64,000 nucleotides of DNA from Streptomyces hilarionis (lineage in GTDB: Bacteria; Actinomycetota; Actinomycetes; Streptomycetales; Streptomycetaceae): NCBI RefSeq assembly GCF_024539675.1, contig NZ_JAHHIT010000039.1:78565-142564 (forward strand), given 5' to 3'. Numbering within the stretch: position 1 is the first letter of the stretch; every line of letters begins with the position of its first letter. A model generated the notes under the pieces. It searched no databases and was not told the DNA's origin. It saw only the letters and a program-made list of their open reading frames with translations. Positions 50,764-60,200 of this stretch are shown here, piece after piece. The position numbers were made by a program, and so were the translations under genes.

Positions 50764-51312
50764 GTGAACATCGCCAAGGAAATGCGCCGCCTCAGCGGCG
50801 AGCTGGTCTCTGAGCTGACCCTCCCGGCTCCCTCGGCGCCGGCCGACCTGTACACCGCCCTGTGCGACGGGATGAGCAGACGGCGCGGCCGCCCGGTCCA
50901 CTTCCGCATGGCGTCCTTCCCCGCCGACACCGCGAGCGGGCTGTGGCTCGACATGGCCGACCAGGACCTGGTCGTCATCGAGGAACGCACCGCCCCCGAC
51001 CACCAGTTGGTGATCCTGGGTCACGAGTTGTGGCACATGAAGGCGGGCCACTGCAGCCATCACGTCGAGGGCGCCGCGGTCGCGGCCCGTTTACTCAGCG
51101 ACGGAGCCGACCTCCAGGCGACCGTGCGCAGCGTCGCCGCGCGCACCCGCTTCGATCTGGCCGACGAACGGCAGGCCGAGACGTTCGGACTCCTCCTGGC
51201 CAGCAAGTGCCGCGCCTGGCTGCCCGGTTCGGCGCCGCGCGGCCGAGGCCAGCGGGACCACCTGGCGGGCCGGATCGAGGCGTCGCTCGGGTATCTCGGC
51301 CCCCAGAGCTGA
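50764..51312 (+). CDS. ImmA/IrrE-family metallopeptidase with TTA codon
   Basis: This 182-residue protein carries the zinc metallopeptidase motif HELWH in VILGHELWHMKAGHCSHH, typical of the ImmA/IrrE group, which cleaves regulators to relieve repression under stress or acts as a toxin component. The GTG at 50764 has GGGGGAG 4 bases upstream; GTG 50746, overlapping the XRE stop, is in the same frame. Codon 110 is TTA (51091-51093, ARLLSDG), the only in-frame TTA I found in this window. The bldA tRNA reads it, so its translation should depend on developmental stage. Confidence 0.85.
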   Translation: MNIAKEMRRLSGELVSELTLPAPSAPADLYTALCDGMSRRRGRPVHFRMASFPADTASGLWLDMADQDLVVIEERTAPDHQLVILGHELWHMKAGHCSHHVEGAAVAARLLSDGADLQATVRSVAARTRFDLADERQAETFGLLLASKCRAWLPGSAPRGRGQRDHLAGRIEASLGYLGPQS

Positions 51313-51887
51313 CCGACCGGGCCCCCGCCGGCGCGGCCGTGCGCCACCGCGCTCGCCCACGCCGTCGCCGACCCCCGGATGTGGATGCGGACACCGCACC
51401 GGCACCGGCACCGGCACCGGCACCATCGTCGACGCCGGATGAGGCCGGATGAGGCCGGGACCGATCTGCCCAACACCGGGGTGACGCCGTCACGTGGACG
51501 CGCACCGGCACCAACTCCGGCCGCCCCGCAGAAGGCGGACCGGACCGACGCCGGGAAGCACCCTCCTCCCCCTCGCCCCAGGGGGCTGAAACCGCTCGGG
51601 AGCGCTGACACCGCCCGAGGCGGGTCGCACCGCAATGCGTCGACCACTCGATCGGCCTCCGCTCCCCGGGCCGTCGCCGCTGCCGCCGAAAACTCTTCGC
51701 AGCGGCGAGAATCCGTTCCCCGGAGGGGACTTCGCGACGCGACCGCTTCCGCTGAGCGGGCGAACCGACGCGCTGCGCGGCCGGATTGTCAGTGGTGGGC
51801 GGCAAGCTGGGAAGTGCGCCGCCGCACGGGGGCGTACGCGCCGTCGGGGCGCGTGGGAGACGACGCCGACACGGGGAGAGCCGACCG
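51313..51887. other. 575-base gap with short tandem repeats
   Basis: It contains GGCACC four times (51401-51424) and the 10-mer GGATGAGGCC twice (51437-51456). Open frames on both strands here have low-quality composition (His/Arg runs) and no ribosome sites, so I call none. Toward the end lies the promoter of the next small gene. Confidence 0.5.
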
Positions 51888-52148
51888 ATGCCCACAGCCG
51901 TACTGACCGACCGCGAGCGCACCGCCGTGCAGGCCTACCTGAGGCTGCTGCACACCGTACGAGCCGCCTTCGGCGACGAGGAAGGCCGGGAGGGCGCCCA
52001 CGGCTCCGGCGCACCGCACGACCGGCGGCCGCCCGTGGTGCCGCCCGCCGTGCTGGCCGAGGCGGAACGGGCCCTGGCGGACGCCGGGCTGACGGGCAAC
52101 GAGGAGGAGTTCTTCCGGCTGCTGCACAGCTGGTGCCCCGGCACGTGA
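51888..52148 (+). CDS. conserved 86-residue protein, unknown function
   Basis: The frame starts at ATG 51888 with GGGGAG about 8 bases upstream. The product begins MPTAVLTDRERTAVQAYLRLLHTVRAAFGDEE, has a disordered middle (HGSGAPHDRRPP), then AVLAEAERALADAGLTGNEEEFFRLLHSWCPGT. It is mostly helical and soluble, with one Cys near the end. I do not recognise its family. It converges with the phosphopantetheinyl transferase gene 76 bases away. Confidence 0.7.
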   Translation: MPTAVLTDRERTAVQAYLRLLHTVRAAFGDEEGREGAHGSGAPHDRRPPVVPPAVLAEAERALADAGLTGNEEEFFRLLHSWCPGT

Positions 52149-52224
52149 CCGTCGGGCGCGCGTGACCGCCGGCCCGGGCCGGCCGGCTGGGCCGTAGCGG
52201 CCGTAGCGGCCGTACCGGGCCGCC

Positions 52225-52923
52225 TCAGCCGTGCCGGACCGTCACGGCCGTCGCCACCAGGCCCCGCCGGACGATCCAGCGGCCGTCGAAGTGCCCGACC
52301 CGCCGCCCGCCCACCATCGGCCCGGGCACGAGCAGGCGGGCCCGGAAGGTCCCCTGCGGGCCCGTGCCGGGACCGGCGGCCACCGGCGTGAGGTCGATGT
52401 CGGCCTCGCTGAAGTCCAGCCACGCACGGGTGAGGGGGAACCACGCCTTGTAGACGGACTCCTTGGCGCTGAACAACAGCCGGTCCCAGTGCACGTCCGG
52501 ACGTTCCACGGCCAGGCGCGCGTGCCGGGCCGTCTCGGCGGGCAGGGCGACGGCGGCGAGCACGCCCTCCGGAAGGGGGGCGTGCGGTTCGGCGTCGATG
52601 CCGAGGGATGCGAGGTCGTCGGCGCGGACCAGCGCGGCGGCGCCGTAGCCCTCGCAGTGGGTCATGCTGCCCGTCACGCCGTCGGGCCACTGCGGCGCGC
52701 CGCGCTCGCCGGGCAGCACGGGCTGCGGGGGCACGCCGAGCTTGTCCATCGCCCGCCGGGCGCAGGCGCGTACGACGGTGAACTCGCGACGGCGCTTGTC
52801 CACCGCCTGCGTCAGCAACGCCTCCTCCTGGGGGTAGAGCGGCGCGTCGCCGAACTCGCGCTCGCCCTCCTCGCCGAAGGCTTCCACGGCCACCACGGAC
52901 CCGGGCAACAGTTCGCCGATCAC
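52225..52923 (-). CDS. Sfp-type 4'-phosphopantetheinyl transferase
   Basis: This 232-residue enzyme attaches the phosphopantetheine arm of CoA to carrier proteins of polyketide and non-ribosomal peptide synthases or ACPs. Motifs: SMTHCEGYGAAAL (first motif), LGIDAEP with the magnesium-binding Asp and Glu, and FSAKESVYKAWFP. The GTG at 52923 overlaps the upstream gene's stop (GTGA) and has GGAGG 10 bases upstream. No synthase is in the window, so it probably serves distant clusters. Coupling to a phosphoesterase gene is notable. Confidence 0.92.
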   Translation of the reverse strand: MIGELLPGSVVAVEAFGEEGEREFGDAPLYPQEEALLTQAVDKRRREFTVVRACARRAMDKLGVPPQPVLPGERGAPQWPDGVTGSMTHCEGYGAAALVRADDLASLGIDAEPHAPLPEGVLAAVALPAETARHARLAVERPDVHWDRLLFSAKESVYKAWFPLTRAWLDFSEADIDLTPVAAGPGTGPQGTFRARLLVPGPMVGGRRVGHFDGRWIVRRGLVATAVTVRHG

Positions 52924-53789
52924 CGGGCCTGCGCCTCCCCCGGCTCCGCGGGCAGGATGCGTCGCAGTCGGCCCGGCGGCTGGGGGCGCCCCCGCCACTC
53001 CCGGGGGTAGCCCACCGACACCTCCTCGAAGCGGACGCCGTCCTGCCAGGTGGTCCGCGGGATGTGCAGGTGGCCGTAGACCATGGCGGCGAGACGGAAG
53101 CGGCGGTGCCAGTCGGCGGTCAGCTCGGTGCCGCACCACATGGCGAACTCCGGGTGCCACAGCACGTCCATGGGGTGCCGGTGCAGCGGATAGTGGCTGA
53201 CGGGAACGACGGGCAGGTCGGCCGGGATCTCCGCGAGCCGGCGTTCCGTCTCGGCGACCCGCGCCCGGCACCAGGCCTCGCGGGACGGGTACGGGTCGGG
53301 GTGCAGCAGGTACTCGTCGTTGCAGACGATGCCGGTGCTCTCCGCGTAGGCCAGGCCCTCCGCCTTGGTCGTGCAGCCGGCCGGGAGGAACGAGTAGTCG
53401 TACAAGAGGAACAGCGGTGCGACGACCACCGGGCCGCCGGGGCCCTCCCACACCGGGTAGGGGTCCTCGGGCGTCGTCACGCCCAGATCGCGGCAGACCT
53501 CCACGAGGTGCTCGTAGCGGGCCACCCCGCGCAGCACGACCGGGTCGCTGGGGTGCGACCACAGTTCGTGGTTGCCGGGGACCCACACGACCTTGCGGAA
53601 GCGGCTCGCGAGGGTCTTCAGCGCCCAGCGGATGTCGGCCACGTTCTCCGAGACGTCGCCGGCGACCAGCAGCCAGTCCTCGTCCGTCTCCGGAGCCATC
53701 GCCTCGACCAGAGCCCGATTCTCCGGATAGCCGATGTGCAGATCGCTGATGGCCAGCAGTCGTCCGGCGCCACCGGCCGTCGTCGTCAC
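52920..53789 (-). CDS. metallophosphoesterase (calcineurin-like)
   Basis: This 289-residue enzyme has the calcineurin-type metal site: AISDLHIG (DxH), LLVAGDVSENV (GDxxE), VWVPGNHELW (GNHE), PVSHYPLH (H) and MVYGHLHIPR (GHxH). Its substrate is unknown; members hydrolyse phosphodiesters and nucleotides. The GTG at 53789 follows GGGGG by 6 bases. It overlaps the transferase start by 4 bases, so the two are translated together, which suggests phosphopantetheine or CoA turnover, as an inference from context only. Confidence 0.88.
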   Translation of the reverse strand: MTTTAGGAGRLLAISDLHIGYPENRALVEAMAPETDEDWLLVAGDVSENVADIRWALKTLASRFRKVVWVPGNHELWSHPSDPVVLRGVARYEHLVEVCRDLGVTTPEDPYPVWEGPGGPVVVAPLFLLYDYSFLPAGCTTKAEGLAYAESTGIVCNDEYLLHPDPYPSREAWCRARVAETERRLAEIPADLPVVPVSHYPLHRHPMDVLWHPEFAMWCGTELTADWHRRFRLAAMVYGHLHIPRTTWQDGVRFEEVSVGYPREWRGRPQPPGRLRRILPAEPGEAQAR

Positions 53790-54140
53790 CTCGAGCCCCC
53801 GCTCACTAGAGCACGCTCCGCGTTCCCGCGAACACACACATGATCCCCACGAGAACACATCCGCGCCCGCGGGACAAGGTCGAATCCGGTCGCCGACGAC
53901 GCCGCACCCGCCCCCACCTGCGCCGCAGCGCGCCTGTACCCGATCGCGCCCCGAACGGGAACAAGATCGGAAAATCCGTAACACGCGCGTTGCACGCGGC
54001 ACCCCCGGGAAGCCGTATGATCGCCCCAACACCACCGCCATGGACGTCCCTTCACGCAGGGCGGTTTGGTGACCCACCATTCCCCCTGCCCGGGCCGGGC
54101 CTGCTTCGCCCTGCCCGCACACCGTGAAAGGCGGCCTCGC
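53790..54140. other. 351-base divergent region with a -10 element
   Basis: TATGAT at 54016-54021 is a good -10 for the rightward ATP-grasp gene. The best -35-like TTGCAC at 53990-53995 is 20 bases upstream, which is too long to be convincing. The rest is the leader of both genes. I see no gene in it. Confidence 0.45.
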
Positions 54141-55310
54141 ATGGTCTCTCGCGTACGCGTCTGGCTCAACCGCACGTACGCGGAGAACGTGTTCTTCACG
54201 GATCAGCTGCGACGAAATCCCAGCGACCGGGCCGTCGAGATCCACGCCACGCACGGTGACGCCGACTCCCCCGTGCTGGCCGCCGCCGACACCGCCGAGC
54301 TCGAGCCGGAGGGCCTGTCCCCGGCCGCGTACGTCGAGTACGCGCTCGCCCAGTGCCGGCGTCGCGGCATCGACGTGTTCGTGCCCCGACTGCACCAGTC
54401 CGCCGTCGTGGCGCACCGCGCCGACTTCGAGGCGGTCGGAACGGCGCTGCTCGCGCCGCCCCCCGAGGCGGTCGCCGTCTTCCACGACAAGGTGATCGCC
54501 TACGAGGCCGTGCAGGCGATCGGCGTGCCGGTGCCGCCGTGGTACCGGGTCCGCTCGGCGAGTGAACTCGTCACCGCCGTCGAGGAGTTGGAGGAGGCGG
54601 GGCACCGCGCCTGCTTCAAGCCGGCCTCCGGCGCCGGCGGCGTGGGCTTCCGCGTGATCACCCGCACGCCCTTCTCCCTCGAGCACCTCACCGGCTTCCC
54701 CAGCCCCTACGTCCAACTCGACCTGGTGCTCGAGGCGTTGCGGCAGGCCGAGGAGCGGGGCGACGAGCGGGTCGACTGGCTGGTCATGCCGCGGCTCGAG
54801 CAGCCGGAGGTGTCCGTGGACTGCCTCACCGGTCCCGACAACGTCCTGCGGATGTCCGTGGGCCGCACGAAGAACGGCCGCCGCCGGGGCTTCACGCTGC
54901 ACGAGCAGTGGCTGGAGCCCGCACGGCTCATCGCCGAGGGCTTCGGACTGCACTACCTCTCCAACATCCAGTTCCGGATGTTCGGCGACCGGCCCGTCCT
55001 GATGGACGTCAACACCCGTCCGGCCGGCGGCCTGCACCAGCTGGCGCTGTGCGGTGTCAACGCTCCCTGGGCCGCCGTGCAGTTGGCGCTCGGCGAGGAC
55101 CCGGGCAGGATCGTGCCGCCGTTCCTGGGCCAGGACTACACGGTGGTGTCCGGTCCCCGTCCGCTGCGCGCGGTCGCCCTGCCGCACCAGCGGCTGGACG
55201 ACGCGGAGCCGTTGCTGCCGGCCGTGCCGGCGCCCGCGGGGGCCGCCGAGCCGTCCGCCGCCGCCTCCCCGGTGGCGCCCGCGGACGCGGCACAGGCCCT
55301 GCCGCTGTAG
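54141..55310 (+). CDS. ATP-grasp domain protein
   Basis: This 389-residue protein has ATP-grasp features: FHDKVIAYEAVQAIGVPVPPWYRV (N-terminal lobe), the nucleotide-binding ACFKPASGAGGVGFRVI, and the C-terminal metal-binding DVNTRPAGGLHQLALCGVN. ATP-grasp enzymes join a carboxylate to an amine, thiol or alcohol. The N-terminus resembles carbamoyl-phosphate-type folds, but the true substrate is unknown. The last 30 residues are Ala/Pro-rich and disordered. ATG 54141 has AAAGG about 11 bases upstream. It is divergent from the phosphoesterase/transferase pair. Confidence 0.8.
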   Translation: MVSRVRVWLNRTYAENVFFTDQLRRNPSDRAVEIHATHGDADSPVLAAADTAELEPEGLSPAAYVEYALAQCRRRGIDVFVPRLHQSAVVAHRADFEAVGTALLAPPPEAVAVFHDKVIAYEAVQAIGVPVPPWYRVRSASELVTAVEELEEAGHRACFKPASGAGGVGFRVITRTPFSLEHLTGFPSPYVQLDLVLEALRQAEERGDERVDWLVMPRLEQPEVSVDCLTGPDNVLRMSVGRTKNGRRRGFTLHEQWLEPARLIAEGFGLHYLSNIQFRMFGDRPVLMDVNTRPAGGLHQLALCGVNAPWAAVQLALGEDPGRIVPPFLGQDYTVVSGPRPLRAVALPHQRLDDAEPLLPAVPAPAGAAEPSAAASPVAPADAAQALPL

Positions 55311-55398
55311 CGCGACCGAGCCCACGGCTCACGCCCCAACGGCTCACACCCCAACGGTTCACCGCTCACGACCGCAGCCGGAACCGAAGACAGCCAAC

Positions 55399-55454
55399 TG
55401 GTATGGACCAATCCCGTCACTCTTCTTGACACGCGGATTGGTCCATACCAAATT
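55399..55454. promoter_or_regulatory. dre-like chitinase operator and promoter
   Basis: A perfect 16-bp inverted repeat (TGGTATGGACCAATCC at 55399-55414; its complement at 55435-55450) has a 20-base spacer. Each arm contains TGGT-N4-ACCA and matches the streptomycete DasR-site ACTGGTCTAGACCAGT at 13 and 11 of 16 bases. Between and across the right arm sits TTGACA (55426-55431), with a -10-like CAAATT 17 bases on (55449-55454). The repressor would cover the promoter of the chitinase gene. Confidence 0.8.
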
Positions 55455-55527
55455 TGTTGCGCACCGCTTGCACAGCCCTGCACTCCCCCTGCACTCCCGA
55501 ACACCCCCATTCCTCCAGGGAGATCGC

Positions 55528-57216
55528 GTGCGCACCAGACCCCTCGGACGCCCCTGGCGTCGTTTCCTCGCCCTGGCCGGCACCGCCGGCCTGGCCCTGG
55601 CCGGAGCCGTGGCCCTGCCGGGCACCGCCCAGGCGGCCAACGTCCTCACCAATCCCGGGTTCGAGTCGGGCTCCGTCTCGCCCTGGTCCTGCACCGGCAA
55701 CCTCGGCTCCGTCGTCTCCTCGCCCGTGCACAGCGGCTCCAAGGCCCTCAACGGCGCGGTGAGTTCGAGTGACATCGCCAAGTGCGGCCAGACCGTCGCC
55801 GTCAAGCCGAACACGACGTACGCGCTGACCGGCTGGGTGCGCGGCTCCTACGTCTACCTCGGCGTCGACGGCGGGGCCTCCACCTGGACGTCGTCGCCCT
55901 CGGCGTACAGCCAACTGTCGGTCTCCTTCACCACCGGGGCCTCGCAGACCAGTGCCACGATCTACGTGCACGGCTGGTACGCCCAGGGCGCCTACCAGGC
56001 CGACGACATCAGCCTGGACGGACCCGGCGGCGGGGGCGGCTCCGACACCCAGGCGCCGACCGCGCCCTCCCAACTGACCTCGACCGGCAAGACGTCCTCC
56101 AGCGTGTCGCTGTCCTGGAACGCCTCCAGCGACAACGTCGGCGTCACGGGCTACGACGTCTACAGCGGGTCGGCGAAGGTGCTCACCGTCTCCGGAACCT
56201 CGGCCACGGTCGGCGGGTTGTCCGCGAGGACGGCCTACACCTTCAGCGTGCGGGCGCACGACGCCGCCGGGAACACCTCCGGGGCCTCGAACTCCGTGAG
56301 CGTCACGACCAGCGCGGGCGGCGGTGGCGGGACCGGTTTCAAGCAGGCCGCGCCCTATCTCTTCGAAGGCTGGGGCGACCCCCCGAACGTGACCACGGTG
56401 ATGAACGCGACCGGCGTCAAGTGGTTCACGATGGCGTTCGTGCTCGACGGCGGCGGCTGCAACCCGATGTGGGACGGCAACCGGCCGCTCGGCGGCGGGG
56501 TCGACCAGAGCGTGATCAACCAGGTCCGCTCGGCGGGCGGGGACGTCGTGCCCTCGTTCGGCGGCTGGCAGGGCAGCAAGCTCGGCGCCAACTGCTCCTC
56601 GGCGAGCGCGCTGGCGGGAGCCCTGCAAAAGGTGATCGACGCCTACTCGCTCAAGGCGATCGACATGGACATCGAGAACACGGACGAGTTCGAGAACGAG
56701 GCCGTGCAGGCGCGGATCCTCACCGCGCTGAAGACGGTGAAGGCGAACAACCCCGGTCTGAAGACCATCGTCACGTTCGGGACGTCGACGACCGGACCGA
56801 CCTACTACGGCAACCGGCTCATCGAGCAGGCCAAGTCGCTCGGCGCCGACATCGACGTCTTCACCATCATGCCGTTCGACTTCGGCGGCGGCTCGGACAT
56901 GTACGGCAACACGGTCAACGCCACGGAGGGGCTGAAGAACAAGCTGAAGTCCACCTTCGGCTGGGACGACGCCACCGCCTACGGCCACATCGGCATCTCC
57001 GGCATGAACGGCCTCTCGGACCAGCAGGAGAACACCACCCCGGCGATCTGGACGTCCATCCGCGACTGGGCCAACTCCCACCACATCGCGCGGCTCGCCT
57101 ACTGGGCCGTCAACCGTGACCGGCCGTGCCCGGGCGGCGGCGTGGTGAGCAACTGCTCCGGCATCAGCCAGAGCACCTGGCAGTTCACCTCCATCACCGC
57201 GGGATTCACCGGCTGA
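55528..57216 (+). CDS. secreted family-18 chitinase with CBM and FnIII domains
   Basis: This 562-residue enzyme hydrolyses chitin to N-acetylglucosamine oligomers. In order: signal peptide (to about residue 36, GTAQA), a carbohydrate-binding beta domain (about 37-170, NVLTNPGFESGSVSPWSC), a Gly linker, one fibronectin type III domain (about 178-265, APSQLTSTGKTSSSVSLSWNASSDN), a second Gly linker and the GH18 barrel (about 275-562). The catalytic motif reads AIDMDIE (Asp379, Asp381, Glu383). The GTG at 55528 has GGGAG 5 bases upstream. Dre-like sites upstream tie it to N-acetylglucosamine control. Confidence 0.94.
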   Translation: MRTRPLGRPWRRFLALAGTAGLALAGAVALPGTAQAANVLTNPGFESGSVSPWSCTGNLGSVVSSPVHSGSKALNGAVSSSDIAKCGQTVAVKPNTTYALTGWVRGSYVYLGVDGGASTWTSSPSAYSQLSVSFTTGASQTSATIYVHGWYAQGAYQADDISLDGPGGGGGSDTQAPTAPSQLTSTGKTSSSVSLSWNASSDNVGVTGYDVYSGSAKVLTVSGTSATVGGLSARTAYTFSVRAHDAAGNTSGASNSVSVTTSAGGGGGTGFKQAAPYLFEGWGDPPNVTTVMNATGVKWFTMAFVLDGGGCNPMWDGNRPLGGGVDQSVINQVRSAGGDVVPSFGGWQGSKLGANCSSASALAGALQKVIDAYSLKAIDMDIENTDEFENEAVQARILTALKTVKANNPGLKTIVTFGTSTTGPTYYGNRLIEQAKSLGADIDVFTIMPFDFGGGSDMYGNTVNATEGLKNKLKSTFGWDDATAYGHIGISGMNGLSDQQENTTPAIWTSIRDWANSHHIARLAYWAVNRDRPCPGGGVVSNCSGISQSTWQFTSITAGFTG

Positions 57217-57250
57217 CCTCCCCGGACGCCCCGCCGGGCGTCCCCCCGCA

Positions 57251-57281
57251 TCCCCCGGACCGAGGTCCGGGGGATTTTTTT
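57251..57281 (+). terminator. Rho-independent terminator of the chitinase gene
   Basis: TCCCCCGGAC (57251-57260), CGAG loop, GTCCGGGGGA (57265-57274), then seven T. This is a classic strong intrinsic terminator, uncommon in these genomes with so long a T-run. Confidence 0.93.
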
Positions 57282-57295
57282 CGGCGGAAGGTGTA

Positions 57296-60200
57296 TCAGG
57301 AGCCGGGTCGCCCGCTCCTACAAGTGCAGGACCCCACGGGGGAGCCGGGGGAACACCGGGGTCTCGGGGGAAGCACGGGGATCCACGGGGGAAGAACGGG
57401 AATCGACGGGGGATTCCCGCACGGGGGGAACGGGGGATCGGGTCGGTCGGCCGCTGTCACGGGGAACGACCGGCCGACCCGAACGCTTGCCGTCCGCGGC
57501 CGGCCGCTGAGACAGGCCGGGGCGCGTTCCAGACGGAGCGTCAGGATCTGGAAGGGACGCAGCCGGACGGCGACAGCGCCGTCCGCCGCGACGGCGGCCG
57601 GCTCCAGCGGCCGCTCCAGCAGGTCGGTGACCTGGGCGCCCGCGAGCGGGAAACCGGTGCGCAGGACGCCCGTGGCCCGGCCGCCGCTCGACTCGTACAG
57701 CCGCACGACGACGTCGCCCGAGGTGTCGTCGGCGAGCTTGACCGCCTCCACGGTGATGCCGTCGCCCTCCACGGAGACGACCGGCCCGGGGGCGTCGGCC
57801 GCCTCCGCCACGCGCAGCGGGAGGTTGAGGGCGTAGCCCTCGGCCACCGCGTCCTCGATGCTCGCGCCCGGCAGCAGCGCGTAGGCGAAGCGGTGCCGGC
57901 CCTGGTCGGCCTCGGGGTCGGGGATGCGCGGCGCGCGGACCAGGCTGAGCCGCACGGTGGTCGTGGTGCCGCCGTCCTCGCGGACGGTGCGCGAGACGTC
58001 GTGGCCGTAGGTGGAGTCGTTGAGGACGGCGACGCCGTAGCCGGGCTCGCCGATGTGCACCCAGCGGTGGCCTGAGACCTCGAACCGGGCCGCCTCCCAG
58101 CTGGTGTTGGTGTGGGTGGGGCGCTGGATGTGGCCGAACTGGATCTCGGCGGAGGAGTGCGGCGCGCGGACGTCCACCGGGAAGGCGGCCTTGAGGATCT
58201 TCTCCGCCTCGTGCCAGTCGATGTCGGTCTCGAAGTCGATGCGCGGGCTGCCCGCCCGCAGCGTGATGGTCTGCGTGAGCGTCGAGCCCTTGCCGAACGA
58301 CCGCGTGACCCGGATCGCCCCGACCAGCGGGTCCTCCTCGACGACCGTCACCGCGTCCGGTTCCAGCAGGTCGGTGTAGCGGTTCTGGTAGTGCTTGTCG
58401 ATGTCCCAGGCGTCCCAGTAGTTCGGGAGGTCGGTGTGCAGGCGCAGCAGGTTGCCCGCGTCGGCGAGGACCTCGCGCTCGGCCCGCAGGTCGTACACGG
58501 AGGACAGCGTGCCGTCCTCGGCGACCTCCACCCGGACCAGGCCGTTGTCGAGCACCCGGCCGGAGACGGTCACCGGCTGCGGGGGCCGCGCCGCGGCGAG
58601 CGGCGCGCTGCCGCCCGCGGGCGTCTCGACGAAGACCGGCCGGCCCTGCGGTGTGCGCACCACCTCGGCGCGGGCGTAGGGGCTGGTGTTGAACACCCGC
58701 AGCGGGGCGTCCGCTCGGGACTCGCCCGGCCGTGCGGCGCCCAGGGCGGCCACCGCCTCGGCCGTCAGCGTCTCCAGCTCCTCGGCGACCCGGGCGTACT
58801 CGGCTTCGGCCTCCCGGTGCACCCAGGCGATGGAGGAGCCCGGCAGGATGTCGTGGAACTGGTGCAGCAGGACCGTCTTCCACAGCCGGTCCAGCTTCTC
58901 GTACGGGTAGGCGTAGCCCGGTGCGTGCAGCGCCGCCGTCGTCGCCCACAACTCGGCCTCGCGCAGCCGGTGTTCGCTGCGCCGGTTGCCCTGCTTGGTG
59001 CGGGCCTGGGTGGTGTAGGTCGCGCGGTGCAGTTCCAGGTAGAGCTCGCCGACCCAGACGGGCGCGTCCGGGTACTCGGCGCGGGCCTTGGCGAAGAACG
59101 CGTCGGGGTGCTCGACGACGACCTTCGGCGAGCCTTCCAGGTCGGCCAGCCGGCGCGCCCGTTCCATGATCTCGCGGGTGGGGCCGCCGCCGCCGTCGCC
59201 CCAGCCGAAGGGGGCCAGCGACCGGGTGCCGCCGCCCTTCTCGGAGTAGTTGCGCACCGCGCGGTCCATCTCCTCGCCGCTGAAGCGCGCGTTGTAGGTG
59301 TCGACGGGCGGGAAGTGCGTGAAGATGCGGGTGCCGTCGATGCCCTCCCACCAGAAGGTGTGGTGGGGGAACTTGTTGGTCTGGTTCCAGGAGATCTTCT
59401 GGGTGAGGAACCACTCGTTGCCGGCGAGCTTGGCGAGCTGGGGGTAGGCGGCGTTGTAGCCGAAGGAGTCCGGCAGCCAGACGCCCTTGGTCTCGATGCC
59501 GAAGTGCTCGATGAAGAACCGCTTGCCGTGCACCAGTTGGCGGGCGATGGCCTCGCCGCCGGGCAGGTTGCCGTCGGACTCGACCCACATGCCGCCGACC
59601 GGCGCCCACTGGCCCTTCTTCACCGACTCCTGGATCCTCGCCCACACCTGCGGGTAGTTGTCGCGCACCCACTCGTACTGCTGGGCCTGCGAGCAGGCGA
59701 AGATGAAGTCGTCGTACTCCTCGGCGAGCGCGGTGACGTTGGAGAAGGTGCGGGAGGTCTTGCGCTTGGTCTCGCGGATGGGCCACAGCCAGGCGGAGTC
59801 GATGTGCGCGTGGCCGACCCCGGAGATGGTGTGGGCGCTGGCGTGGGCGGGGCGGGCCAGGACGGGGGCGAGCACCGCGCGCACGGCGGCGGCGCTGCCG
59901 GAGACGTCGTCCAGGTCGAGGGCGTCCATGGCCCGGTCCAGGGCGTGCAGGATCTCGTGGCGGCGCGGCTCGTGCTCGCCGAGGTGGGCCATGAGCCCGC
60001 GCAGCACCTGGAGGTCGAGGTCGAGGTGCCAGACCTCCTCGTCGAGGACGGCGATGTCGGCGCGGCGGAACGTGTAGAGCGGGCGGTCGCCCGCGGTCAG
60101 CACGTCGCCCAGCAGGGTCGGGGCCGCGAAGTCGCCGGCCAGGATGTCCGGGTTGGAGGCGGCCTCGACGAGGTAGTCGATGCTTTCCCCGCCCTGCGCC

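Noticed and set aside
51379..51906. Possible 175-residue protein in the gap after the metallopeptidase gene
   Set aside because: His/Arg runs come from the GGCACC repeats, there is no ribosome site, and it runs through the start of the next real gene in another frame.
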